From contig JAITYX010000131.1 in the NCBI GenBank assembly GCA_021018815.1, positions 186,001 through 250,000 of the forward strand: a stretch of 64,000 bases of DNA, read 5' to 3'. This DNA comes from Talinum fruticosum (Eukaryota > Streptophyta > Magnoliopsida > Caryophyllales > Talinaceae). The translations under genes and the position numbers were made by a program. Of this stretch, positions 11,484 to 23,097 are shown one piece after another; within the stretch, counting starts at the first letter, position 1, and every line of letters starts with the position of its first letter. The notes beneath the pieces were generated by a model. The model did no database searches, had not been told where the DNA came from, and worked only from the letters and a program-made list of their open reading frames with translations.

Positions 11484-13087
11484 TGAAGACTCGGAATTTA
11501 CTCCGCACATTTTTGAGTTCTATCAAAGGAATCAGGTATAGGAATTTCTCACTTATAGAGTTTTGATTCCAAGGCATTCTCTATATCCTAGAAACTTTTC
11601 GAGTGATATAGTATTTTCTCTAAGTGATATGGCATTTACTTCATGTATTTTTCTTGTCTCTTAGTGATTCGGAAAACGAGATATGCACTCACGTTGTCTC
11701 ACTCGGTTTTGAGTCCCTCATCACTTAGAATTATCGCACGTTGAAATGACTAGTATTTCGCCTAACCACACTCGAGTCGACTTCATGGTATAAGTCCTAT
11801 TACTGTTATAGTCGGCGCTTCTAGTCCGAATTATGATTAGTCTAGATCAAGTTTATTTCACTCGATATTCGTTGTATAACTTGATTCTCGCTTAAACTAA
11901 CTCGGATGGAATTTTGAGTTTCATGGACATTAGACTCGGAAAATTCCATTCTTTTTTGACTCGGATAATTAGTCATTCAATTATCTTAATTATATTATTA
12001 TCTCGTGTCTAATCTTGGACCAAAGTCTTTTATACTTTGAGAACCAATTTGACTTACTTTTGTAGGTTATTCAAACGAGGATACACTTTTTGAAATACAA
12101 AAGTAACCGACTTCAAAATGTCAAATCAGCAGCGAGACATGGCTTTTCCCCTTCTCCGACCTAGCCCCGGAAGATTGTGTCGGGTGCATGCTGTTTCCAA
12201 ATCTGGAAAACTGAAACGCCAAGCTTAACAGTGGTTTCCACCTTATCCTTCAAGACACCGCCGAGTGGTTTTGGGACTTCCAAGAGAGTTAAGAACCGTT
12301 GCCCAACGTTCATATCACAACGATACTTTCCGAGTGACTCGGAAAGCCCTTAACAATGGTCACAAAGGACTCTCGGTCGGAAGATGGACTCAACGGCTAT
12401 GCTGCCTGGTCATCTATGAATAGAAGCCAACTCTCAAGACTTGAAGATTGCCGAACCCATTGTTAATACACGTACTTGAGTGAAAGTCATTGTATTCATT
12501 CTCAATCTTCTACTTACAACTCCCATTCTGTAATTTATTATATTCTAAGTTGTAAGGTCTTGTACTTAGTTACAAACACTTTCTTCTTACTTTCTAAGTA
12601 AGGTCCCTTGACTGAGCTGTAAAGGTTAACTCAGCTTAGTTGTCCCTACCTGTAAGGGTTATCTCGATTAGGAAGTACTAGATCGGATAAGGAACTTCTA
12701 GGTCTAGGAAAATCTTGTAAAGAGTTGTCTAAGGGAGCAGCTCGGATTTCGGTCGGTCTACGGTATTTTGTGGACTCAAAATAGTGGATTTGATTTCGTG
12801 CTTGGATTAGCACGGTCCGTGGTTTTCTGCACCAGGAGGGTTTCCACGTAATTTACGTGTCTATACTTTTTGAGTTCATTCTAGACTCGGACATACTCGG
12901 TTGCAGCTTGACTCTACTTCCTTGCTTTTTACCGAGATTCCGAGTTCATGCTTTTCTAACCTCGTTTAGACTCGGAATCTGTTTCTGTCTCTACTTTGGC
13001 AAAAAGAGTTCAATCTTCACGAAAATCCTCCATCACCATATTCACCCCCCTCTAGGGTGACTCGAGACTCTCCCGAGCAAACCTTCA
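11484..13087 (+). mobile_element. Solo LTR of the copia family, in the PMD-like ORF (perfect TSD)
   Basis: It starts TGAAGACTCGG and ends GAGCAAACCTTCA, and is homologous to the LTRs at 35603-36984, 41208-42698 and 51727-53246. Flanks are ATTCT (11479-11483) and ATTCT (13088-13092), a perfect 5-bp duplication. Excising it rejoins the PMD-like reading at YTI/LFEAF. The TATA region has decayed to TATGAATAGAAGCC at about 12415. The 3' part keeps CCCTCTAGGGTGACT. No internal region is present, consistent with LTR-LTR recombination. Confidence 0.92.
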
Positions 13088-14745
13088 ATTCTTTTTGAGG
13101 CTTTTGAGGATAAAGTTTTCTGGTCTCAACATTCTCCTTAACAACAAGTGAGGGTCATGCTTGCTCTTTTTTGAGCACGATCCTCTTCTCCGATCAGGCC
13201 GCTAAAATTCATGTTCACTATTTGGTGAACCTAGTGGATCTTGATGGAGTAAAGGAGCTCAACTAGGGTGCTCCCGCATATACTTGCATTATTAGGGGCC
13301 TTCGTGCCTATGTGAGGCATATAAGACCAGAACCAGATTCCACCCACTATCTTCCTTTAAATGGCTTGTGGAAGATCATTGAGGTATGCTCAAATTATTC
13401 CTTTCTTCAATATGTACTTTTCATCTTATGTGGATAAAAAAACTTACTTGACTTGTCAAAATTCAACCGTGGTTATATGAATACTTTCCACATCTCTCTC
13501 TTGGTTCAACAAATTGGCCCGCATTCCCAGACATCGGTGTCATGGGCTAGAATTTATCTTGAGCAGTCCAAGATACATGGAATAGGCTTTTTAAGATTAG
13601 CCCTTAACCGTGTCAACTCAGTATGTTGCTTCTATTCTCAAAACTTGCTCCAAAATAGGCTTAAAAGAGCTTTTTACCACATTTTTTACATTCTGGTCAT
13701 GCCCACAGCTTGGACCACTGCCTGTGGGGCCGCCCATGGTGCATCCAACCTCTTGTATTTACTATTGTTCATCCATTTTCTTGTTGCTTTTCATTCTCAC
13801 TAGCTGATTTCTTGATAACTCTTGTATGTAGGCCAACTTCCACCCTTGGTCCCAACTTCAACTTCTCCAAAATGTCCTTGTGGCATGGGAATTGAGCGAA
13901 AGAAGGATCTTGTTTGAAGGTCCTTTTGGGTTTTGTTGGTATCTTGGGGAGAGGGTTACTCCTCAAATCCGAGTTAACACGTAGCCTCCATTTTTTCCAG
14001 TTGATCCTCCTTAGACCATGTTCTATTTTTGTTCTCTTTCTCTAAACGGGTAATCGGCGGCCATGGTGGGGTATCCTTTTACCTCGGTTCTGAATTTAAA
14101 CACCTCCTACGCTCATCGTGCATCTCGCATCATGACCCAACTAGTGAGTGCATAACTTCCTTCTTATAACTTTGAATTTCTTGTATGGAAATTAACCACC
14201 ATCTTCTCTTCTTTGGCAGCTTAGTCCCACTGACATCTATATCCCAAATCTCAACATGGATGTTACTCTTCTCGGGGACCTCCTCGTTTCGTCACAATTC
14301 CGAAATCCCGGAAGAGGAATGTGTCGGGCATCCTTTTCCTATAAATTAGCGAGGGGTAAGAGTTATGTGCTCTTTTCCTTTGAGTGGTGTGCTAAAAGCA
14401 TTTGTTTTGTTGATAACACCGAATAAACTTTGTAGTGCGATCGAGGAGCAGTCTAGGACCATACTTATCAGATTTCGATTACCGCTTCCGGAATCTAAAA
14501 TTTCTTGATCTGGATGATCTTTTCTTTACTTCCCGGGTAAATCCTCGATTAGTGTAATACTAATTTTCTTGAGCTTTTAGTGGTTTGCTAATCGCATCTT
14601 TAATCTTGTAGGGATGTCGATCTAGAGCAACTCCTTCCGGCAATCTACCTGGTGTTCGCGAGACATCATCCCAAGCTTCCGAGTAGCAAATGCCTTCTAG
14701 TAGTAATGCTAGACAAGGCTCATCACGACATTCTTCACGGCGTCT

Positions 14746-16882
14746 TGTTAAGCTTGTCGTACAGCAACAAATTAAACCACTACTTAAACTTATAATAAAC
14801 AATATAGCAAGGGCAAGTAGGGATCGAATCCACGAGGAAAGATATAATAACATGCAAGTTTTAATCTAATTAAATTTACTACTCTTAAAAACAAAACAGA
14901 AAATATAAATTAAAATCAATAACTAAAATTCATAGAAAATTATCTAATAACTAAATAAATAATTTATACATAATAATAAAACTACAATAACCCAGAAATA
15001 TTTTTGTATATTTTTTAGAATAATTAAAACAGAAAACTAAAGCAGAAAATAAACAAATTCTAAAACAGAAAATTAAATAAGTAAAATTCTGCACTAAAAT
15101 AATTACGAAAATAAATACTAAAATTACCCAGAATAGTAATACTAATTTTCTAAACCTAACCAGACCCTAAAAATATAAAAACAAAATTTAAAATCTAATT
15201 TACGAATTTATTTTATTAAAAACCTGCAGTAATTAAATTCAAGAATTAAATCTGAAAAAATATCAAATTAATTCCAAAAATTCTAAAATTTAATCACAGC
15301 AAACTAGGACTCTATCTAAACCCTAAAAGAAAATAAAACACGAAAAATAACAAAAGAAACTATTTTTAAACTAATTTCTAACAAACTGACTCAAAAATAA
15401 TAAAAACTAACAGAAAATTAAATCTGAAAATTAAAATATATAATGACTCAAAATTAAATTAAAATAAAATTACTAAAACTAACCTAAAATACTGATCTTT
15501 AGGGGGGTAACGAAATTAATAATAAAAGACTATATATTTATAAATAAAAATTGCCAAACTAAAGAAAATAACTAAAAAGCAAACAAATAATTATCAAAGA
15601 TAGCAAATTTATAAAAACACTTAGTATAATCTATATCCACCATGCAAATTATTATTTATCATTAACACACAAATTGATCTACCCATGAGCTAAACTGTAG
15701 AAGACAACCACTAGCGGATCTTCCCGTTTTTCCTTAGTTATTAGTTTACTTAGGCCTAGCCCTAATATAAACCCTACTAATATTGATAACCCTAGCACTA
15801 GCACTAGAATTTAATCAAATCAGAGCATTAAGTATTAGAAAAACATCATCTAGCACCTAATAACCAATCTACTAGCAAATTGATTTAAGAAGGATCTATG
15901 ATAATTTCCTAATTAAAAGAGATGGGTATGAGCCATCCATGATTAACTAGGGTGATACTTATGTCTAAAAGATCAAGCAATTACGTACTTAAACCCTCTA
16001 AACTATCACATGAATTTATATAAAACTAAGTAGCGTGCACTCTAATTAATTAGACATAAATTCATAAACATTAAACACAAATTATCATAAAATCATGGAT
16101 TGAATCAATAAGACAATAAAAATCGAAACTTTGTTTCAAAATAAATAATTTAACATGGCTTCAAGTAGATTATACCAAGTATAAGAAAAACTACTCACAC
16201 ATAATGTAATTTAAAACATGTAAACTAAATAAAACTAGCATCTTTAATATTAATCTAACAATAAAAACTCGATCTTTTCTAATAAAAATTACAAAACTAA
16301 ATTATACTACCGATATTAGTTTCTTTGACCGGGAAAATGAAGAAGATGATGATGGATGGTGACTGGCTGGGCAGCGGACAGCAGCAGCAGCAAGCGGACA
16401 GCAGCGGCAGCAAGGGTTCGAGCGGCGAGTGCGGCGGCTGGCTGGTGGCTGGGCAGCGAGTGTAGGCGGCAGCAAGCAGTGGTGGCTGCCGTGGACAGCA
16501 AAGGCACGAGGTGGTGATTGTGTGTGGCTCCTTCCCCAAGTCCCCTCCATGATGATAATAAGTAGTATATATAGGGTGAAAGAGTTAGGGTTTATTTCTC
16601 TTTCTTCTCTTCTAAGTTTCCTTTTCTATTCCAATTAGGATTTCCTAAAATATAATATCCTAAAATTAATATTTTATTACATATTATATTTATGGACCGA
16701 CTTCATATATTTTCTTGGATGCTTGTTGGTAGCTAAAAATCCACTTTTAACGACTTTTCTTCTCTTCCCCACTTTATTCGATAATTACCTATAAATAGAC
16801 AAAACAGAATAAATTAGATAAAATAAACTATATAATATAAACTAAATAACTACTAAAAATACGTATAAAATACGGCTTAACA
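14746..16882. mobile_element. LTR-like insertion (2.1 kb) with TGTTAAGC/GCTTAACA ends
   Basis: The termini form an 8-base inverted repeat, TGTTAAGC at 14746 and GCTTAACA ending at 16882. Flanks are CGTCT and CGTAC, a 5-bp duplication with one mismatch. The body is very AT-rich with no RT, integrase or transposase motif. A GC-rich block at about 16350-16530 gives short open frames on both strands. Near the left end is the phrase GGGATCGAATCCACGAGGAA, which I associate with some plant LTRs. I think it is a solo LTR or a small non-autonomous LTR element; orientation is uncertain. Confidence 0.6.
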
Positions 16883-17175
16883 CGTACTCATCATAGGAGT
16901 GCGTCCGAGGCAGGAACTAACGAGCAAATGCCTTCTTGAGCTTTTAATGGTTTGCTAAGAGCTTGAACATCTCACCCTTGCAAGCCTTCGATCAACATGA
17001 AAACCCTCTTTACTTTCCTGAGTCTTCTTATAGTGGATCATCACATGAGTCTCCTAAATCTTGGGACCAAGGAGGTAGCTCGCATCAAGGCCAAGAAGGT
17101 GGCCAATTCTCTACGTCTATCTTGGAGGACTTCGGGAATTACATATTTGATGACGACTTTGATGACAATGCGTAG

Positions 17176-17724
17176 ATGATTCCTTGCTTGCTTCCGCTGC
17201 TTGCCGATTTGTGGACCTCTTGTAGGGTACTTGTTTTGTTAATATATTATTTATTTTGTAATGAAGACTCTTATGCAATAAGATGAAATGCAAAACTTGA
17301 TTCTAAAAATGCATTTTTTTATTTAATATGATGCACAAAACCTAAGAAAAATACAATGTCATAAATACAAAAAAATTGGCACTAGCCCCCATTCCTCCTA
17401 AAAGAAAATAATAAAAAAGAAAAATCGCAGGTGCATAAAGCCCAAAACAAGATGCGCATCACGGGCTGGGACAAGAAATAAAAATAACCAAGGACTGCTC
17501 GGGTCCGCGAGAAATAGTGAAACAGGCTGGGCCCAAGGTGTGGCTAGCGCCGGCTATGTACGACTCCCATAGCGGCTGTAGTGCCTCGTACTAATCATAG
17601 TAGAATTCGAAGAACTCCAGGAAAACACCTATAAATATGATCGCTTGGCGCAATAAGAAATACGAGACACTAAAGCCTTTACTCAGCCTCAATATATCCT
17701 CTTCTTACGTCCATACATAGAACC
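17176..17724. other. Spacer between the two antisense ORFs, with TATA box
   Basis: Past the stop at 17173-17175 the sequence is AT-rich, with AATAAG-type poly(A)-like signals at about 17275. A clear TATAAATATG on the + strand at 17630-17639 lies 95 bases before the ATG of the second antisense ORF, which suggests that ORF has its own promoter. I see nothing else. Confidence 0.5.
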
Positions 17725-18849
17725 ATGGACTTCATAACTGAATTAACTCGATGGATGCATGAGATGAGCAACATGGATAGGTCGAGGTTAACCAATTATG
17801 GACTGAATGTCCTCTTCGACATTCTCCTGGTGAAAATCTATTGGCCTTTCTTAACGGTCTGTTGTAGCTTATTAGAATCGCCATCACCATGTCTTTTGGT
17901 TCGGGGATAAGGAACTATGCACCCTGCCTGAAAAGTTCGATGCCATACTAGTTAGTTTTAGGCGAACAAAATCAGCTATTCCCAAATCCTCGGAAAATAT
18001 TCATAAAAAGTACCAATATCTACTAAAGCTGTGTAAGACGTATCTAGGGTGGATCCTTATTGGGAATCCGGTTATCTTAACACATCCGATGAATCATTAC
18101 CGCAATATGTATGCCTATGCTTGAGTCCATCATTATCCCGAGACAACGAGCTATAATCACTTGCATGATAGCGGGATTCCTGCTAGTAGGGGGTCGCTAG
18201 GACTTGGCACCGGTGTCTCTGCTAAGCCTGGTGGAACAATTAGAGGATTATTGTTCCCTAACTCCGATAATAGTTGCTTGAAACGATAATTGACTTAGGC
18301 GAGTTGAAGCCAAAGTTGAGCAGAATTTCCTCGTAGCCCCGAGTTATTGCGAGGTAAGCACAAAAAACTAACGAGAAGAAAACTACGGTAAAACTAGTCA
18401 ACGGTGCCGGCTAGAAGTTGACGAATTTCCGGTTTATATCGAAAAAAACTTAACTTTCGTTTACGCCTCTTACGTCAGTTGTTTTTAATATTACTTTACG
18501 TAACATCCCGAAACTTAATCGTAACTAATTTTTGCATTTTATCGTCTTAATATTGTTTAAGAACTTTGAGCCGCGCAAAATACGAAATTGAAATAAAAGA
18601 TGCGAACAAATTTGATAATCGCAAATAATAAGGGGTAATTCGTACAAATTTACGTTTGTACTTGCGAAATGTATATATATATGTGTGTTCGAATGATTTA
18701 TTCCGAATTCGAATAAATTAAATTAATAAGTAAAAAGAAATAAAGTAAAATAGTATACATATATAGACAAATTATTATAGCAGAAATAGAAAAAAAAAAA
18801 AGAGAGAGGAAGGCTGGTGGAAGGATCGGGAATATATCGGTGAAAGGGG

Positions 18850-19346
18850 GGTTTGAAAGGCAAGTAACACATTCATCCTCTCTCTCTCCTCTCCTTCCTC
18901 TCTTCTCCCTACGCCCTGCTTCGCTGCCACATCACTGGCCACCGGCCGATCATCGGCCGAGCCTCCAGCCGCCGGCGGCGCCTCAGCCACCACCCGGCCA
19001 CCTCCATCGCATCTCCTTCCTCTCCGCTCTGTTACCGCCGCACGAGGCCGGGGCCGTTCGCCCTTGCGGCTGCCACCGCCACCGGATTGGGCTGGTGCCG
19101 TCGTTCCTCGGCCGCTGCCGGTGCCAGCAAGCCGCCGCCGGCGGCCAGGCCGCTGCCCTGCTCCCGCACCTGATCTCTCTTCTTTCCCCGTCCCGCGCCA
19201 GCGGCGATGCCCCGATTGCTGCTGCACGGTCGTGCCACCACGGCCGCCGTCTCGCAGTCGCTGATCGGCGCCGACGCCGCTCCGGAGCCACCAGTATCTC
19301 CACCAACGAGCCACCACTACCCAATTCCACTTTTGACCACTTGTGA
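18850..19346. other. GC-rich block of the second long LTR (not a gene)
   Basis: This block is open on both strands for up to 194 codons (18775-19359 - and 18840-19346 +), with extreme Arg/Gly/Ala/Pro composition. It corresponds to the GC-rich block of the 2228-5415 copy. Frames are not conserved in length or sequence between the copies, so I read it as composition and not coding. Confidence 0.6.
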
Positions 19347-21236
19347 GGTATATCTCCACATCTCCAATCCTTAATTTCTAAGCAAATTTTATCACAAATT
19401 TATGTTATTAATTGAATAATTAGACAAGTATATGTGAATTGTGAATTGATTATGGTGGAATTGAAAGAATTTTGGGGAAAATGAAATTGGGGTTAGGGTT
19501 TGATATGTTTGGATATGGAATTGGAAATTGATTTGGGTTTGTTTATAATTGTTAATGTGCTTGTTTGAGTTTTATATGAATATGAATGAATTGCTTGGTG
19601 CTGGAAGAATTGGAAGAAAAATATTGAGGATGATTGAAATATGAGCATATACATAATTTTGGAAGTTAGTTTCAAGAATGCGTAAAGGGGACATTGAAGA
19701 TTGATGGAGGATTGAATTTATTGTTGCATGTGTGCTAAACTTGAGTAAATTAACGTAATCGAGTTTTGGCCTAATTGTGCAAGTGCGAAATTATTTGAAA
19801 TGTAGAAAGTGGATGAGATTATAGATATATGATCATGAGGAAAAGAAATTTACACAATTAAAGGAAGTTAGAAATTCAAATGAATTTGGGTAATAAATGG
19901 GGAATTAGAGGAAGTCAAATGTGAAAGGTTTGCATAAATAGAGAGTAGCTATTGAGTTTATTAATGCATAAATCAAATTACTTCCGAAAACAGAAAATCG
20001 ATGGAAATGGACATGATCGAAGGAAATAACGAAAAACAATACTTAAAGGAAAACGAACGACTACCTCGAGTACGTTACTTGTTTGCACTTCTCAAAATAT
20101 TTAAAAGTTAATATGTTAAACTATTGATGAGTTTCACTATTCTGTCTATGACGCGCTAAATCGTTAACCGATTATTGGTACTTTTCATAAAGAAATTTAT
20201 CGCACGGAACCATCTCCCGATAATCGGGATTTCTATGAATAAATTGCATAACCGGAGCCTCGGTTATAAATATATATGTTGTAATCAAAAATCGAAAAGT
20301 TCATGAGCACAAGAGATGAGAATATTGACGAGATTGTAACTTGGATTATATACTAGTTGAAACTTGGGTTTTTGTGGTTGTGGATATACTCCGGCGTGTG
20401 GCTGTTGAGTTGTGTACTCCGAGCGCGTGGCTCGTTGAGTTTTATTGTGGGTTTTATGCAGGTTTTTAAGGCTTTTAGCCAATTGGTTAAGCCATGTTTC
20501 AAACGAAACTCTACCAAAATTTTTAGAAAATTAGAAAACCAAACCCACACCTTAAGCATGAAGTATAACTAGTTTACAAATAAGAGGACATCCGAGCATA
20601 TTAGATGGAATGAGTGGTACAATTAAGTTTAGCCTACATTAAGCACAAACTAGAAGTGATAGAAGCAAAAGATCAAACTTGAGCTATATTACAAGAATAG
20701 GGAATTAAACTCATCAATCGTTATATACAAATTCAAACTATATTATCAATAGCTGATTTTTGGGAAACGTATGAATATCGGGCTCAAAAGGAAACATTAT
20801 GGATAGGCGCACAAAAGTAAAAGTTTGGTAATCGTAAATGTATATAAATGTTGTTAAAGGACTAGTAATCTACAAAGTAGATTAATTTTGAAAAGCAAAT
20901 CGAATTGAAATTGTGATGCAGAAACAATCGAGTCATTGGAGTGTTGGCACGCTGAGGTACGTTATTGCTTGTATCTTTTCCAAAGTGCTTATCTTTATTA
21001 TTGAGTTGCTTGTTTTAATAATACAAATAATTTGGACCCACTTCACAGCCACGAGTTCACGATTTACAACAGATTTATTACAGTTCACGGTTCACGGTTC
21101 ATAGTTCACGATTATAGTTTACGATTCACAATACGATTTACAGTTCACAGAACACGATTACAATTCATTGCGCTTATACATAAGTTTTTCACAATTTAAT
21201 TGATTTGGCCATGCAAAGGACCCGTTAACCATTATG

Positions 21237-21346
21237 ACGATCCATGAATGATTGTGATCGTAATCGTAATCGTAATCGTAATCGTATGACGATCCATGAA
21301 TGAATGTGATCGTAATCGTAATCGTAATTGTAATTGTAATTGTAAA
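21237..21346. repeat. TCGTAA hexamer runs inside a duplicated 51-bp unit
   Basis: The phrase GACGATCCATGAATGA.TGTGATCG is followed by (TAATCG)n, and the whole is repeated once. The second copy's hexamers drift to TAATTG. Confidence 0.8.
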
Positions 21347-21397
21347 TGGTTGATCCGGGGACGCTTGGACAACGTTGCTGCGAGCGAGCATTTAACC

Positions 21398-21560
21398 GTT
21401 AATTGTTCAATTGTTCACGAGAATCGTTGGTTGTTCAATTGTGCACGTGAATCGTTAATTGTTCAATTGTGCACGAGAATCCTTAATTGTTCAATTGTGC
21501 ACGGAATCGTTAATTGTTCAATTGTTCACGAGAATCGTTAATCGTTCAATTGTTAACCGT
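21398..21560. repeat. 28-bp minisatellite, about 5.5 copies
   Basis: Units of the form GTTAATTGTTCAATTGTGCA plus CGAGAATC start at 21398, 21426, 21454, 21482 (27 bp) and 21509, then decay. It lies next to the hexamer runs inside the solo LTR. Confidence 0.85.
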
Positions 21561-22642
21561 TTAATCGTTTAATTGTTCAATAGTTCACAGCCGACTGCCT
21601 TAGGGATTAATGACCCTAGGAGTCGGATTCCATGATTAATTGTTTCACGAGTATGGGTCCTAAGTTTGGCCAAATTGGAAAAGCAAATCGGCAATTGAGA
21701 AGTTTGCAAACTGAGTATTCAAGAAAGATAATTTAAGATATGCATGATTTAATAGCATCTAAATCGCAATTTATTTTATAACGGTAACGTCTTGAGCTTC
21801 TAGCTCACACGTTTATTGTTATATATTTTAAAATTTTTAGGAAGTCGAGCGCATGGCGGACTTTTCGCAATCACATCCAAAGTTTAAAGATGAAGAAAAG
21901 ATAAAGCTGGTCGGGAGAAGTAATGTTCGGTCTGTTCGTCTTGACCCCATACATGTTAGTCCCTTCCTCGGTCTCATAGCTCATGATTCCTCTCCAGCTG
22001 ATCCTCGGCATTTTGAAATTTCATTTTACGTAAAGAAAAAAAAATTTGGGTTGGATTGTTACATTAATTGTTTTTCAAAATTAATTTGCTCAAATGAACT
22101 TGCCTCGTTTTCATTCCGAAACGGCGGTAGCGTCTCCAATTAACAAGTCTTCCGCTGTTAATTACTTATTTATGTATTTACGTATTGGGGGCGTTACACT
22201 TTCCTAGCCGTGTATTATGGTAAATGGGTAGAGAACAAGTAATACCATTCCTGGATTGTATCCGGCCTGCAACTTTTGACTTGTTCAAAGGACATGGTAG
22301 CTTTAGAGGGACTGGGTCATGGCATGAATACTTGGAAAGATCTTGCGAAACTATTAACTCATGTGGCTTTGCTGACACCTAACGGAGTTGCGAATCTGCT
22401 TGTTTCTCCCTATTATCTAGAGTGGATAATAGAAGTCGGCCCCGAGTGACGAAAAGTGCTAAGACTTAGAGAGCTAAACCCTAAAGAAGCCATTCCTGCT
22501 GCTGCCCTCTACAAATTCGTGAAGTGAACCCTCGGATGACTGCATGCGCTCGTCAAAAGAAACTGAAACTAAAGAAAATGAAGAAAGGAGAGCTCGCCGA
22601 ATCCAAGAGCTAAAGGAACACACCCGAGACGAGGAAGGCTGA

Positions 22643-23097
22643 GTATAGCGATCCTAAAGGAAACAAAGTGAAAATAGACTAGGACTCGAATTCTTAGGAA
22701 TCGGAGATAGAATAAAAAAGGAGGATTAGTTTTGCCTCTTTAGAATAGTGTTTATTTTTATTTTACAAGTAGTGTGCTTGCAATTAAATTCCTTTTATTA
22801 GCTATGTATTTAGGTAAGTAGTAGCCTTACCTTTTATTGAATAAAAGTAAGTATTATGCTATACTTTCATCTTTATCGCTCACTTAGAGGTAGAATAATA
22901 ATAATAAAGAAAAACCAATATACATATTGGACCGTGTAATTGGACTGTCCAGCAAATAAACGAACCAAAGAAAACTAGAAAAAATAAGGGAAAATCGTGG
23001 CCCGGCCAGTCCACTTGTTGACCGGGTGGTGGCCGGTGCCCACCTTGGCCAAGCCGAGTTAGGCTAGCCTCGGCCCACTACCTAGGGACATACTAGG
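22643..23097. other. Convergent 3' spacer between antisense ORF 2 and Tat pol
   Basis: I see no coding sequence. An AATAAA signal on the + strand at 22840-22845 (TTGAATAAAAG) could serve the antisense ORF. The remainder includes a GC-rich patch at 22995-23075 whose wording (GGCCGGTGCC, CTAGCCTCGG) resembles the LTR and leader GC patches. Confidence 0.45.

Larger units (their letters stand above)
10856..17175 (+). pseudogene. Antisense extra ORF 1 of the Tat element: plant-mobile-domain-like, with introns, broken
   Basis: This ORF reads opposite to the Tat pol genes. It starts MPRRKAHPAGRTRAES at 10856, then a likely intron (11017-11098) precedes the domain. Visible blocks are GFGPLYITLRHLIDRRERD and TFHLPFSEMTITPFDF (11138-11340), GLIFLGEPLAYD (11349-11384), LFSDQAAKIHVHYLVN and VDLDGVKEL (about 13180-13265), GLRAYVRH (about 13300), and FEGPFGFCWYLGERV (about 13913-13957). 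A Ser-rich tail follows, with an acidic end FDDDFDDNA at 17172. The FHLP.GEMT, LF.D.., and WYLGERV patterns are those of retroelement plant mobile domain (PMD, PF10536-like) proteins. A copia LTR (11484-13087) and an LTR-like element (14746-16882) interrupt it, and several stops and frameshifts are present. PMD assignment is from memory of the family pattern. Confidence 0.7.
18499..22198 (-). mobile_element. Second solo long LTR (3.7 kb), reverse copy of the 2228-5415 family
   Basis: On the - strand it starts TGTAACGCCCCC (22198) and ends GGGATGTTACG (18499). Flanks are CTTTA (18494-18498) and CTTTC (22199-22203), a 5-bp duplication with one change. The block around 20380-20480 (ACTCCGGCGTGTGGCTGTTG and GCGTGGCTCGTTGAG) is the reverse complement of about 2400-2520 in the first copy. 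No gag or pol is present. It carries a GC-rich block (18850-19346) and short tandem repeats (21237-21590). Confidence 0.82.
17725..22642 (+). pseudogene. Antisense extra ORF 2 of the Tat element: DUF7745-like, broken by a solo LTR
   Basis: The first segment (17725-18290) reads MDFITELTRWMHEM, then LTNYGLNVLFDILLVKIYW. After a frameshift comes HVFWFGDKELCTLPEKFDAI (about 17887-17946), and RGLLFPNSDN near 18250-18280. The order (YG..., FW/FGD.EL.PT.EEY-like, GLLxFP) matches the DUF7745-type proteins of plant gypsy elements, as I remember them. A 3.7 kb LTR (18499-22198) interrupts it. The second part keeps IPFLDCIRPATFDLFKGHG (about 22235-22290) and ends in a charged, helix-prone tail (ENEERRARRIQELKEH) with a stop at 22640-22642. 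Several stops make it non-functional. It converges on the integrase end of pol. Confidence 0.6.

Noticed and set aside
18775..19359. 194-codon open frame on the - strand (and 168 codons on +)
   Set aside because: GC-rich low-complexity island of a solo LTR, open on both strands; not conserved as protein in the other copy of the LTR.
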